The notes under the pieces were generated by a model. It worked only from the letters and a program-made list of their open reading frames with translations. It searched no databases and was not told the origin of the DNA. DNA of 21,563 nucleotides from Chromera velia (lineage: Eukaryota; Sar; Chromeraceae): positions 2,501-24,063 of the forward strand of contig JAHBMJ010001365.1 in NCBI GenBank assembly GCA_018398765.1, given 5' to 3'. Both the position numbers and the translations under genes were made by a program. Positions within the stretch are counted from its first letter, which is position 1, and each line of letters starts with the position of its first letter. Below are positions 1 to 9,480 of this stretch, piece after piece.

Positions 1-540
1 GAAATTTCAGTCCTGCCCCCTCTCGGCAGTTGAGGAACAGAAAGCTACTGAAAAGTGTCTGACCTGTCTCGTGTCGAGCACACCTGCATGTACGTCTATT
101 CGGCTGCTTTGCGGGCACTGCACGGTTTTTTCTTCGAATTCAGGGTTTTCTTATGCGAAAATTCTCAGACTTCTTATAGACATTCAGTCCGAAAGAGTCA
201 AGTGAAGCACCAAAAACCGTTCGTCGGGCCTGTTTTGTATAGACTACAAACTGCAGACGTCCTTTGTGTTGCAAAGTGTTGACAGTGTTGCGAAATGTTG
301 CGAAGACACCTGCAGACCGGTGACGGCTCGGGTCGGTGGTAGGCGGCGATTATCATATAACCGCGCGGCCCGCCGTTGTCTCCGCCACCCGCCGCCGGCG
401 CACGCGCACTACACGCTTGTGCGGCACAACTCCCGCGTAGGCCATACGCATATATACAGCTATCGTCGCGGCACGGATGTTGCCGGGAATTGCATAAAAA
501 GATGTTGTGTTGATTATTATTAATTCTTCAGTTCCATCTG
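1..540. other. Unassigned 5' stretch, GC-rich in its second half
   Basis: I see no supportable gene here. Bases from about 320 to 480 are GC-rich and carry an open frame on the plus strand, but its composition (Arg, His and Cys-rich, no recognisable domain) and the lack of a matching splice site give no reason to call it coding. The stretch ends abruptly at a T-rich tract. Confidence 0.4.
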
Positions 541-898
541 CGTCAACTTAGGGATTCCATTTTTTTTTTTTTCGTTCTTTTTTTTTTTTTTATTTCTTTT
601 CTATTTCTGTCAGCGTTTCTTTCTTTCTCGCGGCGATTTTTTTTTTCTTTGTTTCTTTATATTTTTCTTTCCTTTTCTTTCTTTCTTTCTTTTAATTTTT
701 CTTTCTTTCATTCTTTTTTTTTTTCTCTTTCTTTTTTTTTTTCTTTCTTTAATTAATTTTTTTCTTTCTTAAGTTCTTTCTTTCTTTCTTTCTTTATTTA
801 TTTCTTCCTTTCTTCATTTTTTTTTTCTTTTTTTTTTTTCTTTCTCTTTTTTTTTTTGTTCATTTTTTTCTTTCTTTTTTTCTTTCTTTTTCTTTAAA
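541..898. repeat. Long T-rich polypyrimidine tract (T)n/(TTTC)n
   Basis: About 360 bases consist almost wholly of T and C on the plus strand, made of degenerate TTTC units and pure T runs with very few purines. It codes for nothing. The tract marks the transition from a mixed-composition region to the AT-rich stretch that follows. Confidence 0.9.
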
Positions 899-1430
899 CA
901 ACAGTTACCGACTAACTCAGAATAAAACATATAAACAACTATAAAACAGATTTTTAAGAGACTGTCATCTAACTTTAGTTGCGAGGCTCCTCAATCTATT
1001 TTAGGTCTAGGAGTCAAAGTCAACTCAAGAGGCCGCAAAAGCACTTTCCTTATTTTTGGTGTACCATTTTTCCTACCATCTTCCGCAATTTTTGAAAAAT
1101 AATTCAAAAATTTGAACCCTAGCTTAAACTTAAACCACACTTATAAATTTTAAGGTTCGGTTATTCAGGTAAGGTAGACAGAGTTGTTAAAATTTGATGT
1201 ATATTGAGAAAACTAAGTATAAACATGAAGTTTAAAACATCGAATACCGAGTGTTACCGACCCCCCGTTATATTATGTCATATTAAAGTTTTCCGGTATT
1301 TTTGGAGCTCTAACTCGGGTTTAGCACCTTATTTATATAAGCCATTATAACTAAGTGACTCGGACTTCAAGATTTCCATGGTCATGAAAGAGGGTAGAAA
1401 AGTGAATGCGAAAAACAAAACCAAACAACC
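899..1430. other. AT-rich island without genes
   Basis: This stretch is clearly richer in A and T than its flanks and has no open frame of note. It contains many short words such as CTAA, AACTA and TTTAA that recur in the AT-rich islands near 8630-9480 and 12770-14050. It may be an old transposon remnant or other degenerate repeat. I could not align it convincingly to the other islands by eye. Confidence 0.5.
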
Positions 1431-1974
1431 CCTGCTACATCCTTTCACCAGAAGGAACCAAGGTCTTTCCTGAATTCCATTCCGGTACGCGTTTCTTCCC
1501 TCCCCTCAAGTTGGACTCCAACAAGAGGAACGAACGAACGAACAGATGAACACATGGACACCCACCTACTTCCTCCTTTTCTTCTGTGTGCAGCTCTCCG
1601 TTGTACTTAGCTACGTACGCATTACGTACGCCAAATTCTCGTGCGTGTAGACGTCTTTCCTGTTTTTCGTAGCGTCCGCCTTGTCTGGCAACGCTTTCAT
1701 TCTGTGCGGCCTTCTTGTGTTCATCGATCGCGGCCCTTTCCCTCTTCCCTCTGGCATGTACCCACCCTTCCACCCCACCCACCCTGCTGATGAAAATCAG
1801 AGGAAGCGAAGAAACCATCCCAGGAAACCAAAGATCCCACCAAGGATTTCACCGAGGACGGCAAAAAAAAAACCCAATAGCAGCATAAATAGGGGGCCGT
1901 TCTCTTCGTTTGGCATATCGGGAGGGGGAACTCTGAGACAATGCCTTGGGCGGACAAGCCGTTCACACTGTGAG

Positions 1975-2716
1975 TCAGCCCCTCTCCCCCTTCCCCACTG
2001 CTGAGAAGTGTAGCCTTCCTTTTGTTCCCTTCCGCATCAGCTGCTCTCTCTCTCTGTCTCTCTTCTGTTCTTGTGTGGCAGCAGCAGCAGCAGCTGGTCT
2101 CTCCATCTCTCTCCTCTGTTCTTCTAGTTGTGCGGCAGCAGCTGGTCTCTCCATCTCTCTCCTCTGTTCTTCGAGTTGTGCGGCAGCAGCTGCTCTCTCC
2201 ATCTCTCTCCTCTGTTCTTCGAGTTGTGCGACAGCAGCTGGTCTCTCCATCTCTCTCCTCTGTTCTTCGAGTTGTGCGGCAGCAGCTGCTCTCTCCATCT
2301 GCTGCTCTCTCCATCTCTCTCCTCTGTTCTTCTAGTTGTGCGACAGCAGCTGCTCTCTCCATCTCTCTCCTCTGTTCTTCTAGTTGTGCGGCAGCCTCTG
2401 TTTCTCTCTCTCTCCTCTCCTCCTCCCCCTGCTGTTGCTGTTGTTGAAAAGGGGGATCTTCCGGAATCCCCATTTCAATGTCGGGCTGGGATTCCCAAGG
2501 GGACGGCCCAAACACCGAACTCGTCTGCTGCGGCTGCTGCTGCTGCTGCTGCTCGTAGACACCCACCCCACCACCACCACCACCCTGCGGAGACGGGAAG
2601 TGGTGAGGGGACGGCCCAAACACCGAACTCGTCTGCTGCTGATGCTGCTGCTTGTAGGCACTCACTCCTGCATGCGCGCATGCATTCAGAGGATGAGAGT
2701 CGACGGAATAGGGCAC
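1975..2716 (-). CDS. Possible Gln-rich, coiled-coil repeat protein, frame interrupted
   Basis: Read on the minus strand from 2716, an open frame gives a Gln- and Gly-rich segment with the motif QQTSSVFGPSP twice, poly-Gln runs, then a strongly charged helical repeat of 16 residues built on AQLEEQRREMER. Two repeats are read in frame. A 16-base partial unit at 2286-2301 then shifts the frame, and four more repeats continue in the next frame (2298-1975) before a stop. The repeat would form a coiled coil. Differences between copies are partly synonymous (CTA or CTC for Leu), which favours past coding use. CATGCAG just inside the ATG at 2716 could be a splice acceptor instead, making this an internal exon. 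No family is recognised. It could equally be a non-coding minisatellite that happens to be open. Confidence 0.35.
2094..2397. repeat. 48-bp minisatellite, six copies plus a 16-bp partial unit
   Basis: Six 48-base units start at 2094, 2142, 2190, 2238, 2302 and 2350, each beginning CTG[G/C]TCTCTCCATCTC and ending GTGCG[G/A]CAGCAG (the last ends CAGCCT). They differ at only a few positions. A 16-base fragment (2286-2301) repeats the start of a unit. Degenerate copies flank both sides. Because 48 is divisible by three, whole-unit changes keep a frame open and only the partial unit breaks it. Confidence 0.95.
2498..2638. repeat. 33-bp direct repeat with CTG/CAG runs
   Basis: A 33-base segment containing GGGACGGCCCAAACACCGAA occurs at 2498-2530 and again at 2606-2638. 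The offset is 108 bases, exactly 36 codons. Each copy is followed by CTG-rich triplet runs. On the minus strand each copy encodes the same QQTSSVFGPSP motif. Confidence 0.9.
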
Positions 2717-2719
2717 AGA

Positions 2720-4480
2720 GAGTGAGCCACAGTAAATGAATTAACCCTTGAACGGTTTCTTAGTTTTAGAAGTGTCTGGTCAACATACACGAGAGAAGAC
2801 AAAGCAAGAAGTAGACGGTACAGAAATGCAGCATCGGTGGTGACCACCCTCGAGAGGCTTCTTGATCGGTGTCGAGCATGAGTGAGTGAATGAATGAATG
2901 AATGAATGAAGGAAAGAATGGAACCCTAAGTGACTTAAGCCCCCAACCCATCTCTCTCACCAAATCCTCGGATTCGTCGGGATTTGTTGTTGAACGAATT
3001 TATTGATCGATCGATCAGGAAGCACAATCAAGCGTCAAACTCACCAGCAGAGTCAATTGAAGGCACCGCGATGCCGTTTGAAGGAAACAGAGTGCTCGAG
3101 CCGGGGGCCGGGGAAGCTTCTGCACGTAGTCCATCAAAGAAAGCAAGCAAGCAAGCAAGCAAGCCAGAGTTCATGCATGAAAAGGGTATTTTCATTTGCT
3201 GTATTTGAGCTTTCTTCCTTTGCATGAATCAGAACACCACTTTGTTCGGACGGCGGGATCACGCGGAGTCATGCCGACTATGCGAGAGATACGCAACCGG
3301 ATGGAGAGGACAGTTGAAAACAGAAATGAAAGAAAAAGTGCACGAACAATCAACGAAAGAACGCAACATGCATCGACAGGTCATTTGGACTGTCCAAAAA
3401 GAAGCAGAAGAGGGAACTTAAGTACAGTAGTAGTTGCAGCAGCAGACCGAACTATAAGCGCACAGAGACACCGAAAGGCAAACATAAGCACGGAGGGACG
3501 GACCAGATCTTGGGGGTCGTTGTGACTGTGCAGACTCCCAGCCGCCCACCTGTCCTTGCGTCCTCCGCCTTCTCCCTGCATGCATGCATGCACAGAGATA
3601 CATCCAAACAAAGATCGAGACTCATGCAGTCAGACAAGATGGGAACCATGCAACTGTTTCACGTATGCTTCAATTCACAGAAGGGACATGCAGACTTGAC
3701 CTCCTTCCATCATCCTCAATCAGCTGCACGCATGTGAGATGGGGCATGCACCTGCAGACGTTGATTTGCTTTCATTCCGTTCGAGCCAGTTGGTGAGAAG
3801 AAATGGAGGGATAGGAGCGAGGGGCATAGAGATTTTCAGTCTGTATGCTTCAAGGAGGAATTCCAGAAAATCAAATAGGAGTCCGCTTCTCTTCCTGACT
3901 CTCTTTGGTGACCTTGGACCTTCTCTTCTGGATTTCCTTTCACACTTCCCCCCATGCACCCTCTTTTCTTTCAATTTCTCTTCTGTGCGTCTTAGATAGA
4001 AATAGAGATAGCCTCTTACCTCTATGCATCTTGTTGCCACCTCTCTTCGGTCTCTTTCTTTGATGGTTCTTCTCTCTTCCCACGCATGCACAAATGAAAG
4101 CGCAAACAGCCTAGTGCATGTCCCTCGATCTGTCCCTTCTCACGTGACGTACGGAGCATCAGCCTGCATGTCTCCACACTTGTCTATCACATGCATGATG
4201 ACCAGTCAATCAACCCCTCACAGGCCGGCTACGCTGCTGACCGCTGGTTGAGGAAGGGGGTTGGAGGACCGCCATTGTGTCACCAGCCTGCTGTGCCGAC
4301 CTGAAGGCACTCACACAGAGACACCACGTGCATGCATCTCGCCAGTACACACGAATAAGAGGAACAGGCAAGAAAAACTCAATTGTCGTGCTTTTTCCCT
4401 TCCTCTCTGTCAGTTTTTTCTTCCGTTTCTGTTTCTTATGTGTGACTTTTGGCGTGCAGAATGCGACCTGATATCAAAGC
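2720..4480. other. Intergenic stretch with short simple repeats
   Basis: No convincing gene is visible. The stretch holds a (TGAA)n array near 2885-2910, an (AAGC)n array near 3137-3163, and several TGCATGCA words (3578-3592, 4330). The open frames have unremarkable composition, overlap on both strands and lack recognisable domains. Confidence 0.5.
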
Positions 4481-4490
4481 AGCAACTCAC

Positions 4491-4602
4491 CTTCTTGCGT
4501 GATCTGCAGGCGAATCTGAGAGATCCTCTTTCCACCAATTCTCTCCACGTCTCCAAGGAATGTCAGGATGCTAAGATCCAGCGCGGAAACCGTCCTCCAC
4601 CC
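4491..4602 (-). CDS. Candidate internal exon of unknown protein
   Basis: On the minus strand a single frame stays open from a possible TAG acceptor (4605-4603) to a near-perfect donor, GAAG followed by GTGAGT, at 4490. It reads about 37 residues, including LDLSILTFLGDVERIGGK, which looks protein-like, with alternating hydrophobic and charged residues. The other two frames are closed. I do not recognise the family and could not find the neighbouring exons, so this is only a candidate. The plus strand of the same segment is also open, which weakens the case. Confidence 0.25.
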
Positions 4603-4665
4603 CTAGAGGCGATTCTGCATGGCCTCTGTGATCAACGTTTTGATCACCCCCCTGTGTGTAAGCTT

Positions 4666-4753
4666 GCACACACACGCACGCACGCACACACACGCACAAG
4701 GGCAGACAGACAGACAGACAGACTATATGTTTCTTCTTCTCCCTTCTTTTCTT

Positions 4754-4808
<55 letters not shown>

Positions 4809-4852
4809 TATACAGACAGACAGACTAGACAGACAGAGAGACAGACAGACAG
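4666..4852. repeat. (AC)n/(ACGC)n followed by (CAGA)n microsatellites
   Basis: CA and CGCA dinucleotide or tetranucleotide runs (4666-4700) pass into (CAGA)n at about 4702-4722, then, after a short CT-rich spacer, into a longer interrupted (CAGA)n array at 4754-4852. Another short CAGA run occurs at 4936-4949. Open frames across it only translate the repeat. Confidence 0.95.
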
Positions 4853-4859
4853 ACGAACC

Positions 4860-5985
4860 ATGCATGCTTCCCTTTTTACCTCTTCCCCCCTTTCCTTCAC
4901 TGAACGCAGAGTCAACAATTAACGGGCGCATCAGGCAGACAGACAGACAAACGTCTTTGCCGCATGATTGAATGAGTCGTTTTCGTTGTGTTTCTGTATT
5001 TCGCCTTTTTAGAGCAAAATGCAGCGACGGGTGAATTCGCTCAGACAAGACACGGGTGAATTCGCTGAAAAGGTAGCGAATGATCGAAAAACCAACCTCA
5101 TTCTGGAGTCGGGAGAGGCTGGTCGCTGCACCGACACACGCCTGCGGTCTGGTGTGAGGAGCTGCATCAGTGCAAGAAAGAATGAAGGAACGTGAAGAAG
5201 TTCACGATGAACCAGGAGTCCGAAGCCGTGAGGACGAGAATAATGCTATCGTTTCATTATGCAAGAAATCACCTAGAGGCTGGAATATCTTTTCCAGTCA
5301 ATAGAGCAGGTATAACTCTGTTGCCTAACTCAACCACAATGACCCAAACGACAGGATGGAATTCAAAAACGAGAGCTTTGAATTCCCAACCGGTGAAGAA
5401 AACCGAGACAGGCTCCGTCGCACAACCCGAAGAGGCAGAAAGAATTAACTGACCCCTTTCTGAGCCTCTCTCGAATCCTTTGACATTTCTGCACGACTGC
5501 ATTTGTGAGAACATAGTATGCATGTTCTACTCGCACTGTCAAACTTCCGTACAAACAAAAGAGCACCCGTCTTTTCCACAAACAAATGATATGTGAAGGG
5601 AAACATAATGTGGACGGTGTTGGAGGATGTACGTGCATGAGGACGTCTCGGGATGGTTTGATACCGCTACATTTGAGGCGACAAAGAGAATCCCAGAAAC
5701 GGACGGGATGAAGAGAATGGTGCGTTTCCGTCCAAGCCAAAAGGAAAGCGAATGAACAATCGAAGCCCGGTTATGGAGCGCGACAGCCCTGCCAGACTGA
5801 TCCCCTCAAGTTGAAGCCAATCTTTTGGAAAGCGAAAAGTGACACGTACGGAACAGCTAGGGAAGAAGAAAATCAGCCAGACCAAATTCACTCACTGACC
5901 GACCGATTAGCTGACCAAGATCTTCGCTTCTCCTTCTTGCACTTCGGAGGGCTGGCCGAATTCCAGCAGAGAGACGCAGTGATCA
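4860..5985. other. Intergenic stretch without a supportable gene
   Basis: Mixed-composition DNA with overlapping open frames on both strands, none with a recognisable domain. A short direct repeat, GGGTGAATTCGCT, occurs at about 5029 and again at about 5053. I see no RNA gene or mobile element. Confidence 0.5.
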
Positions 5986-5989
5986 CAGG

Positions 5990-6160
5990 ATGGAGTCAAT
6001 TGAATTTGGCGCCTCCACTGCGGCCGTTGCATTGATTTGTGCCGAACTCTCGACGGTTGCCCTGTTCTTCCGCTGCCGTCCCACACAGCACGGAATGCTT
6101 GTGCGACTAAGAATTACTTCGATTCTGACAGACGAATTATATAAGTATTTCTTTCGATGA
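5990..6160 (+). CDS. Small ORF with a hydrophobic segment, function unknown
   Basis: ATG at 5990 opens a 56-residue frame ending at TGA (6158-6160). It begins MESIEFGASTAAVALICAEL and continues hydrophobic, giving one possible membrane-spanning segment at about residues 9-27, followed by a basic region. It is not obviously low complexity. The opposite strand is open too. It could be a short gene, a first exon or a chance ORF; I found no family match by eye and no clear splice donor. Confidence 0.2.
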   Translation: MESIEFGASTAAVALICAELSTVALFFRCRPTQHGMLVRLRITSILTDELYKYFFR

Positions 6161-6308
6161 AATTGAGAAGAACGTTGGTGAAAGTTGTCAGAAGATGTCA
6201 GTCGAATGTCAGTCGATGCCCTTCGCATGAGATGCAGAATGCAAAATATGGCAAAGTACGTGCATGCTTTCCGGGGGCGCGTTCGCACGCACTTGCGTGA
6301 AGGCGAGA

Positions 6309-6390
6309 GGCCGCGGGGCCGGCCGCGTGCATAACACTGCATATGCGCCGGCGGCCCCGCGCGCGGCCCCGCGGGGCATATGCGGGGCAT
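6309..6390. repeat. GC-rich palindromic block bracketed by GCATATGC
   Basis: The block is almost entirely G and C with repeated GGCC, CCGCGG and GCGC words. Two copies of the palindrome GCATATGC (6339-6346 and 6376-6383) bracket a GC-rich core that can largely fold on itself. It sits about 300 bases upstream of the PAN-domain gene. Confidence 0.7.
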
Positions 6391-6415
6391 GATGGCAATC
6401 ATTGGCAATCTCATG

Positions 6416-6452
6416 GCATGCATGCATCATGCATGCAGATTGCATGCATGCA
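6416..6452. promoter_or_regulatory. Cluster of TGCATGCA motifs upstream of PAN gene
   Basis: Within 37 bases there are four overlapping or adjacent GCATGC words, three of them inside full TGCATGC[A/C] sites. TGCATGCA is a known binding word for an apicomplexan AP2 (ApiAP2) DNA-binding domain, so this could be a transcription factor site for the gene starting 239 bases downstream. The same motif also appears elsewhere in the window, so it may simply be a common genomic word. Confidence 0.35.
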
Positions 6453-6690
6453 GTCACAAAATTCGGATACGTACATGATCTCCCCTCTGTCATTTTTGGT
6501 GATGTCTTTTTTTCGTTAATAATCCATCGGAAAGGCCCAGGAACAAGTTTCCGAACAGCCCTCTGCAGGTGCCACTTACTGCACGTCTAGAACGGAAAGT
6601 TTAACGGAGGCTTGCTGTACTTGTTCTTGTGTGCCTCGTACATTCCGATTTTCAAACAACAGTGGAGGGCACAAACAGAATTCAATCACG

Positions 6691-8027
6691 ATGAGTAAAC
6701 TGACTGCAGGCCTTGCGCTTGCAGCCAGCCTTTTACTGGCTGAGAGCCGCAGTGACCTCCCTTACTGTGTGGAGATCCACAAGAGAATTCCGGGAGCCCC
6801 CCACAGCGCGTTCAAAATCCAAGACCCCAGAGACTGTCAGGCCATCTGCGAGGCCACCAGCGAGCCCAGGTGCACAGGATTCAACTGGTATCCTCTGGAC
6901 GAGCGGTGCGAGCTGTTCATCGTTGAGGAGTTTGAAAAGGAGTCCTCTTTCGGTGCCGTGTCGGGGCCCCGTGTGTGTGCAGACGATCTGACAGAGTTCC
7001 CTGAATACTCTGAAGCTGCATGCGCGGCTTGGGGTGAGAAGGCCAGCGGCGAGGAGACTGGAGTCCAATTTGCTGAGGTCGGTCGGTCGGTCGGTCGGTC
7101 GGTCTTGCCTGTGAGTGTGTGTGGGTGTGGGTGTCGGGGGGGGAGTGAGAAGGAGAAGATTAGGTCAGTGGCACCGTCCATTGTTTGTAAGAAGGCAACT
7201 GTTAGATCTGGTCTCCTTGATTTCGGGTCTCACTTGCGTCATTTCCTCCTTGCCCTCCCTCCCGCAGTCTTTGCGCACGGTGTTTCTTCCCTGCGTGTTC
7301 TGAGTCTTTGGATGTTCTTCCCTCTCCGTCTACGTTTCAGTTTTCGTGGCCTTTCTTTCCCTTCATGACGTGTCTACATGTACTTCCTCTGTTTTCATTG
7401 TTGCTCTCCTTTCCCCTCCCCCTGTTTGTGTACTCTCCTCTCCTCTCCTCTCCTGTCGTGCAGGAACCCTGGGAGTGTCTGACGGCCTGCCAGGAGGCAG
7501 AGAGCTGCAGCACTTATGTGTTCAACATGAACAACGGGATGTGTTCTTTCCTTGACGCTTCGTCTTTGACAGGCAGCAAGGAGAGAATGGCAGGGTTCGT
7601 CTCTGGTCCCCCTCAGTGCACGGGTCGCACCGAGAGCTTCCCTGTGTACGAGCCCATCAGCAGCAGGAGCCCCGAGGAAATCGCCGCGATCCCTGCCCTC
7701 GCTGTCTCCGGCCCTCACTCCATGGGGGCAGACATGTTCGCCCCCGCCTCCTCCTCCGAATCTGCCCCTGCCCCTGCCCCTGCAGCCGCAGGACCCCCCC
7801 CTCCCCCCATGGGGCCAGACGGACGCCCCATCACCGCACCCCCCGCTATGGGTCCCGACGGTCGGCCCCTGAGTGGCGGCCCGGGCGGCATGATGAACCC
7901 CCCTTCTGCTGGTGCTGGTGGTGGTGGAGGAGGATGGACGCTCCCCGGCTTCGGCGCCCCTGCCCTCTCTGACTGTGAGATTGGTTCCGATGGGAATTGT
8001 CTTCCCAGGCTCCGTGGGTCCTCTTGA
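6691..8027 (+). CDS. Secreted protein with two PAN/Apple domains
   Basis: Two exons, 6691-7077 and 7464-8027, join in phase 0 across a 386-base GT-AG intron to give 316 residues. Residues 1-21 form a signal peptide (hydrophobic LALAASLLLA core). Two PAN/Apple modules follow, with cysteines at 26, 49, 53, 61, 73, 96 and at 111, 134, 138, 144, 156, 181. Their spacings nearly match (23-4-8-12-23 and 23-4-6-12-25). The second module is restored only by the splice, which supports the intron call. The tail (about 190-316) is Pro/Gly/Ala-rich, with MGPDGRP twice. PAN/Apple domains bind proteins or carbohydrates outside the cell and are common in alveolate surface or secreted proteins. The role is therefore probably adhesive or matrix-related; the ligand cannot be read from sequence. 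No membrane anchor is seen. The ATG at 6691 is chosen because the signal peptide begins there. Confidence 0.85.
7078..7103. repeat. (GGTC)n microsatellite at the intron donor
   Basis: Six GTCG/GGTC units begin exactly at the 5' splice site of the PAN gene intron, so the donor GT is the first unit of the array. Translation into it would give VGRSVGRSV, which is not expected in a PAN domain. The end of the same intron carries a CTCTC-rich tract just before the acceptor. Confidence 0.9.
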
Positions 8028-8630
8028 GAGACGGTGGACTCCAGAAGAGAAGAGTAGTTGGATGACACTCACTCGGAGAGGGGGGTAGAACAATTGTGCA
8101 TGGAGGGAGGGAGGGAGACGTTTTGTCCATCTGTTAGGTCACAGCTGTGTGACTGCATAAGAGGCTCAAACCGCCCTTGTGCAAAAGTTTTAGTCCAGCA
8201 TTTAGGATAGTTTTTGCATGGGGGGGGGGGTTTCTCCCTAACTGCATGTGTGCCCTCTGTCTGTCTGGTCTCGTTTTCGTCTCTTCTGTGGCCGTGTGTT
8301 CCCTGCCTCTTCCTTAATTGTGCGCAACGATGCGAATGCTGCTGAATTCCCGTCTTCCGTCTCCCTGCATCTCTTCCCTTCGTGATCCTTCGTGCCGACT
8401 TGCTGCGGGCTCACTCTGCAAATGAATTGAATGATCACTCGAGTGTGTATGGAATGAATCATGTGAGTGAGTGTACATGCACGCACTCCATCTAACTGTT
8501 TCACTCGTTGAATGCACTTACTGACAACTGGTATGCATGACTTGGGATGTAGCCCTTGTCAAGACTGTAGGACGCATAGTGTCTGCCTACCTGCTTGAAT
8601 GCACAGTCACAATGTGACAGTCTTGACTCA
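8028..8630. other. 3' flank of the PAN gene
   Basis: Probable 3' untranslated and intergenic sequence after the TGA at 8025-8027. It has a run of ten or more G at 8220-8231 and several TGCATG words. I see no AATAAA signal close to the stop and no further coding frame. Confidence 0.5.
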
Positions 8631-9480
8631 AAAAAAGAATGAACCGTGAAGTTTTGCTATATATAGCTATGATATCGGATGAGATTCTGAATCTCTAATG
8701 AATCAAAGTTACTTTGCAGTATGATTAATCCTATATAGGATTAAACTTATATACACGTTAATATTATAATTTTGTTTTCATTTGTAGCTTTACATTGATT
8801 AGCTTTATGGAAGCTTTTATTATTTTTTAGTTTATTTTTCAATACGTACAGAAAACTGACTATTAGTGACTAAAATAAAAATTGCAGTGAAGAAAGTCTT
8901 AGCAAGATTTAGTAATGAATCAGCCAACGATGCATGGTGCATCTCCTAAGGCATTTTGTTCATACTATGACTTAAACTGACTCGGAGTTCTAGAATGAGT
9001 TTCTAGCTAATACGTACTATAACTAGAGTTGCCTTAAGACACAGGCATTTCTACTTTCTAGTCTACTAAGTCTACTTTCTAAGTGTTTGACTCTTTATTG
9101 GCACCAATTTTTAACTTATTTATCGATCGCTCTCATGTATATACTATAGCTTAGATTATATGTTTTTCCTTCAAAAGTTACAGTTCAGTCATCCGAGAGG
9201 ACTCGGATATCTGATATTCTTTGATAATAATATCATTTTATTCAATAAAAACGGTATAGTTAGCGCTCTACTAACTACAATTGAATTAGTAAGTTAAGAA
9301 TTAACGGTGGGCCGTTGATGGCATCATTGGCATGCAAAAGATTATTCATCAAAGAAAAAAACTTTTCAATATGCATGCTGAACCTGCTTTATTCTTTGTT
9401 TGGGTATATGGAATTGTTGCTGCAATGTTGCAAGGGTCTTGCCACGTAGACTCATTGATCAGTTCAGTCTTTAGAATAAA
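8630..9480. other. AT-rich island with palindromes
   Basis: About 850 bases are much richer in A and T than the flanks and lack open frames. The island holds a perfect 20-base palindrome at 8725-8744, a GCTATATATAGC palindrome near 8657, and other short self-complementary words. It may be a degenerate mobile element; no terminal repeats or target-site duplication could be identified by eye. Confidence 0.5.

Noticed and set aside
4619-5048. ORFs rich in CLSV or QTDR
   Set aside because: They are products of the CAGA and CA microsatellites, open in several frames at once.
5192-5740. Plus-strand ORF 5192-5452 and minus-strand ORF 5740-5363
   Set aside because: They overlap on opposite strands, show no domain or splice context, and have unremarkable composition.
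7078-7368. Continuation of the PAN protein frame through the GGTC repeat as coding
   Set aside because: It would put a GRSV repeat and unrelated sequence in place of the second PAN module. The spliced form restores the six-cysteine spacing.
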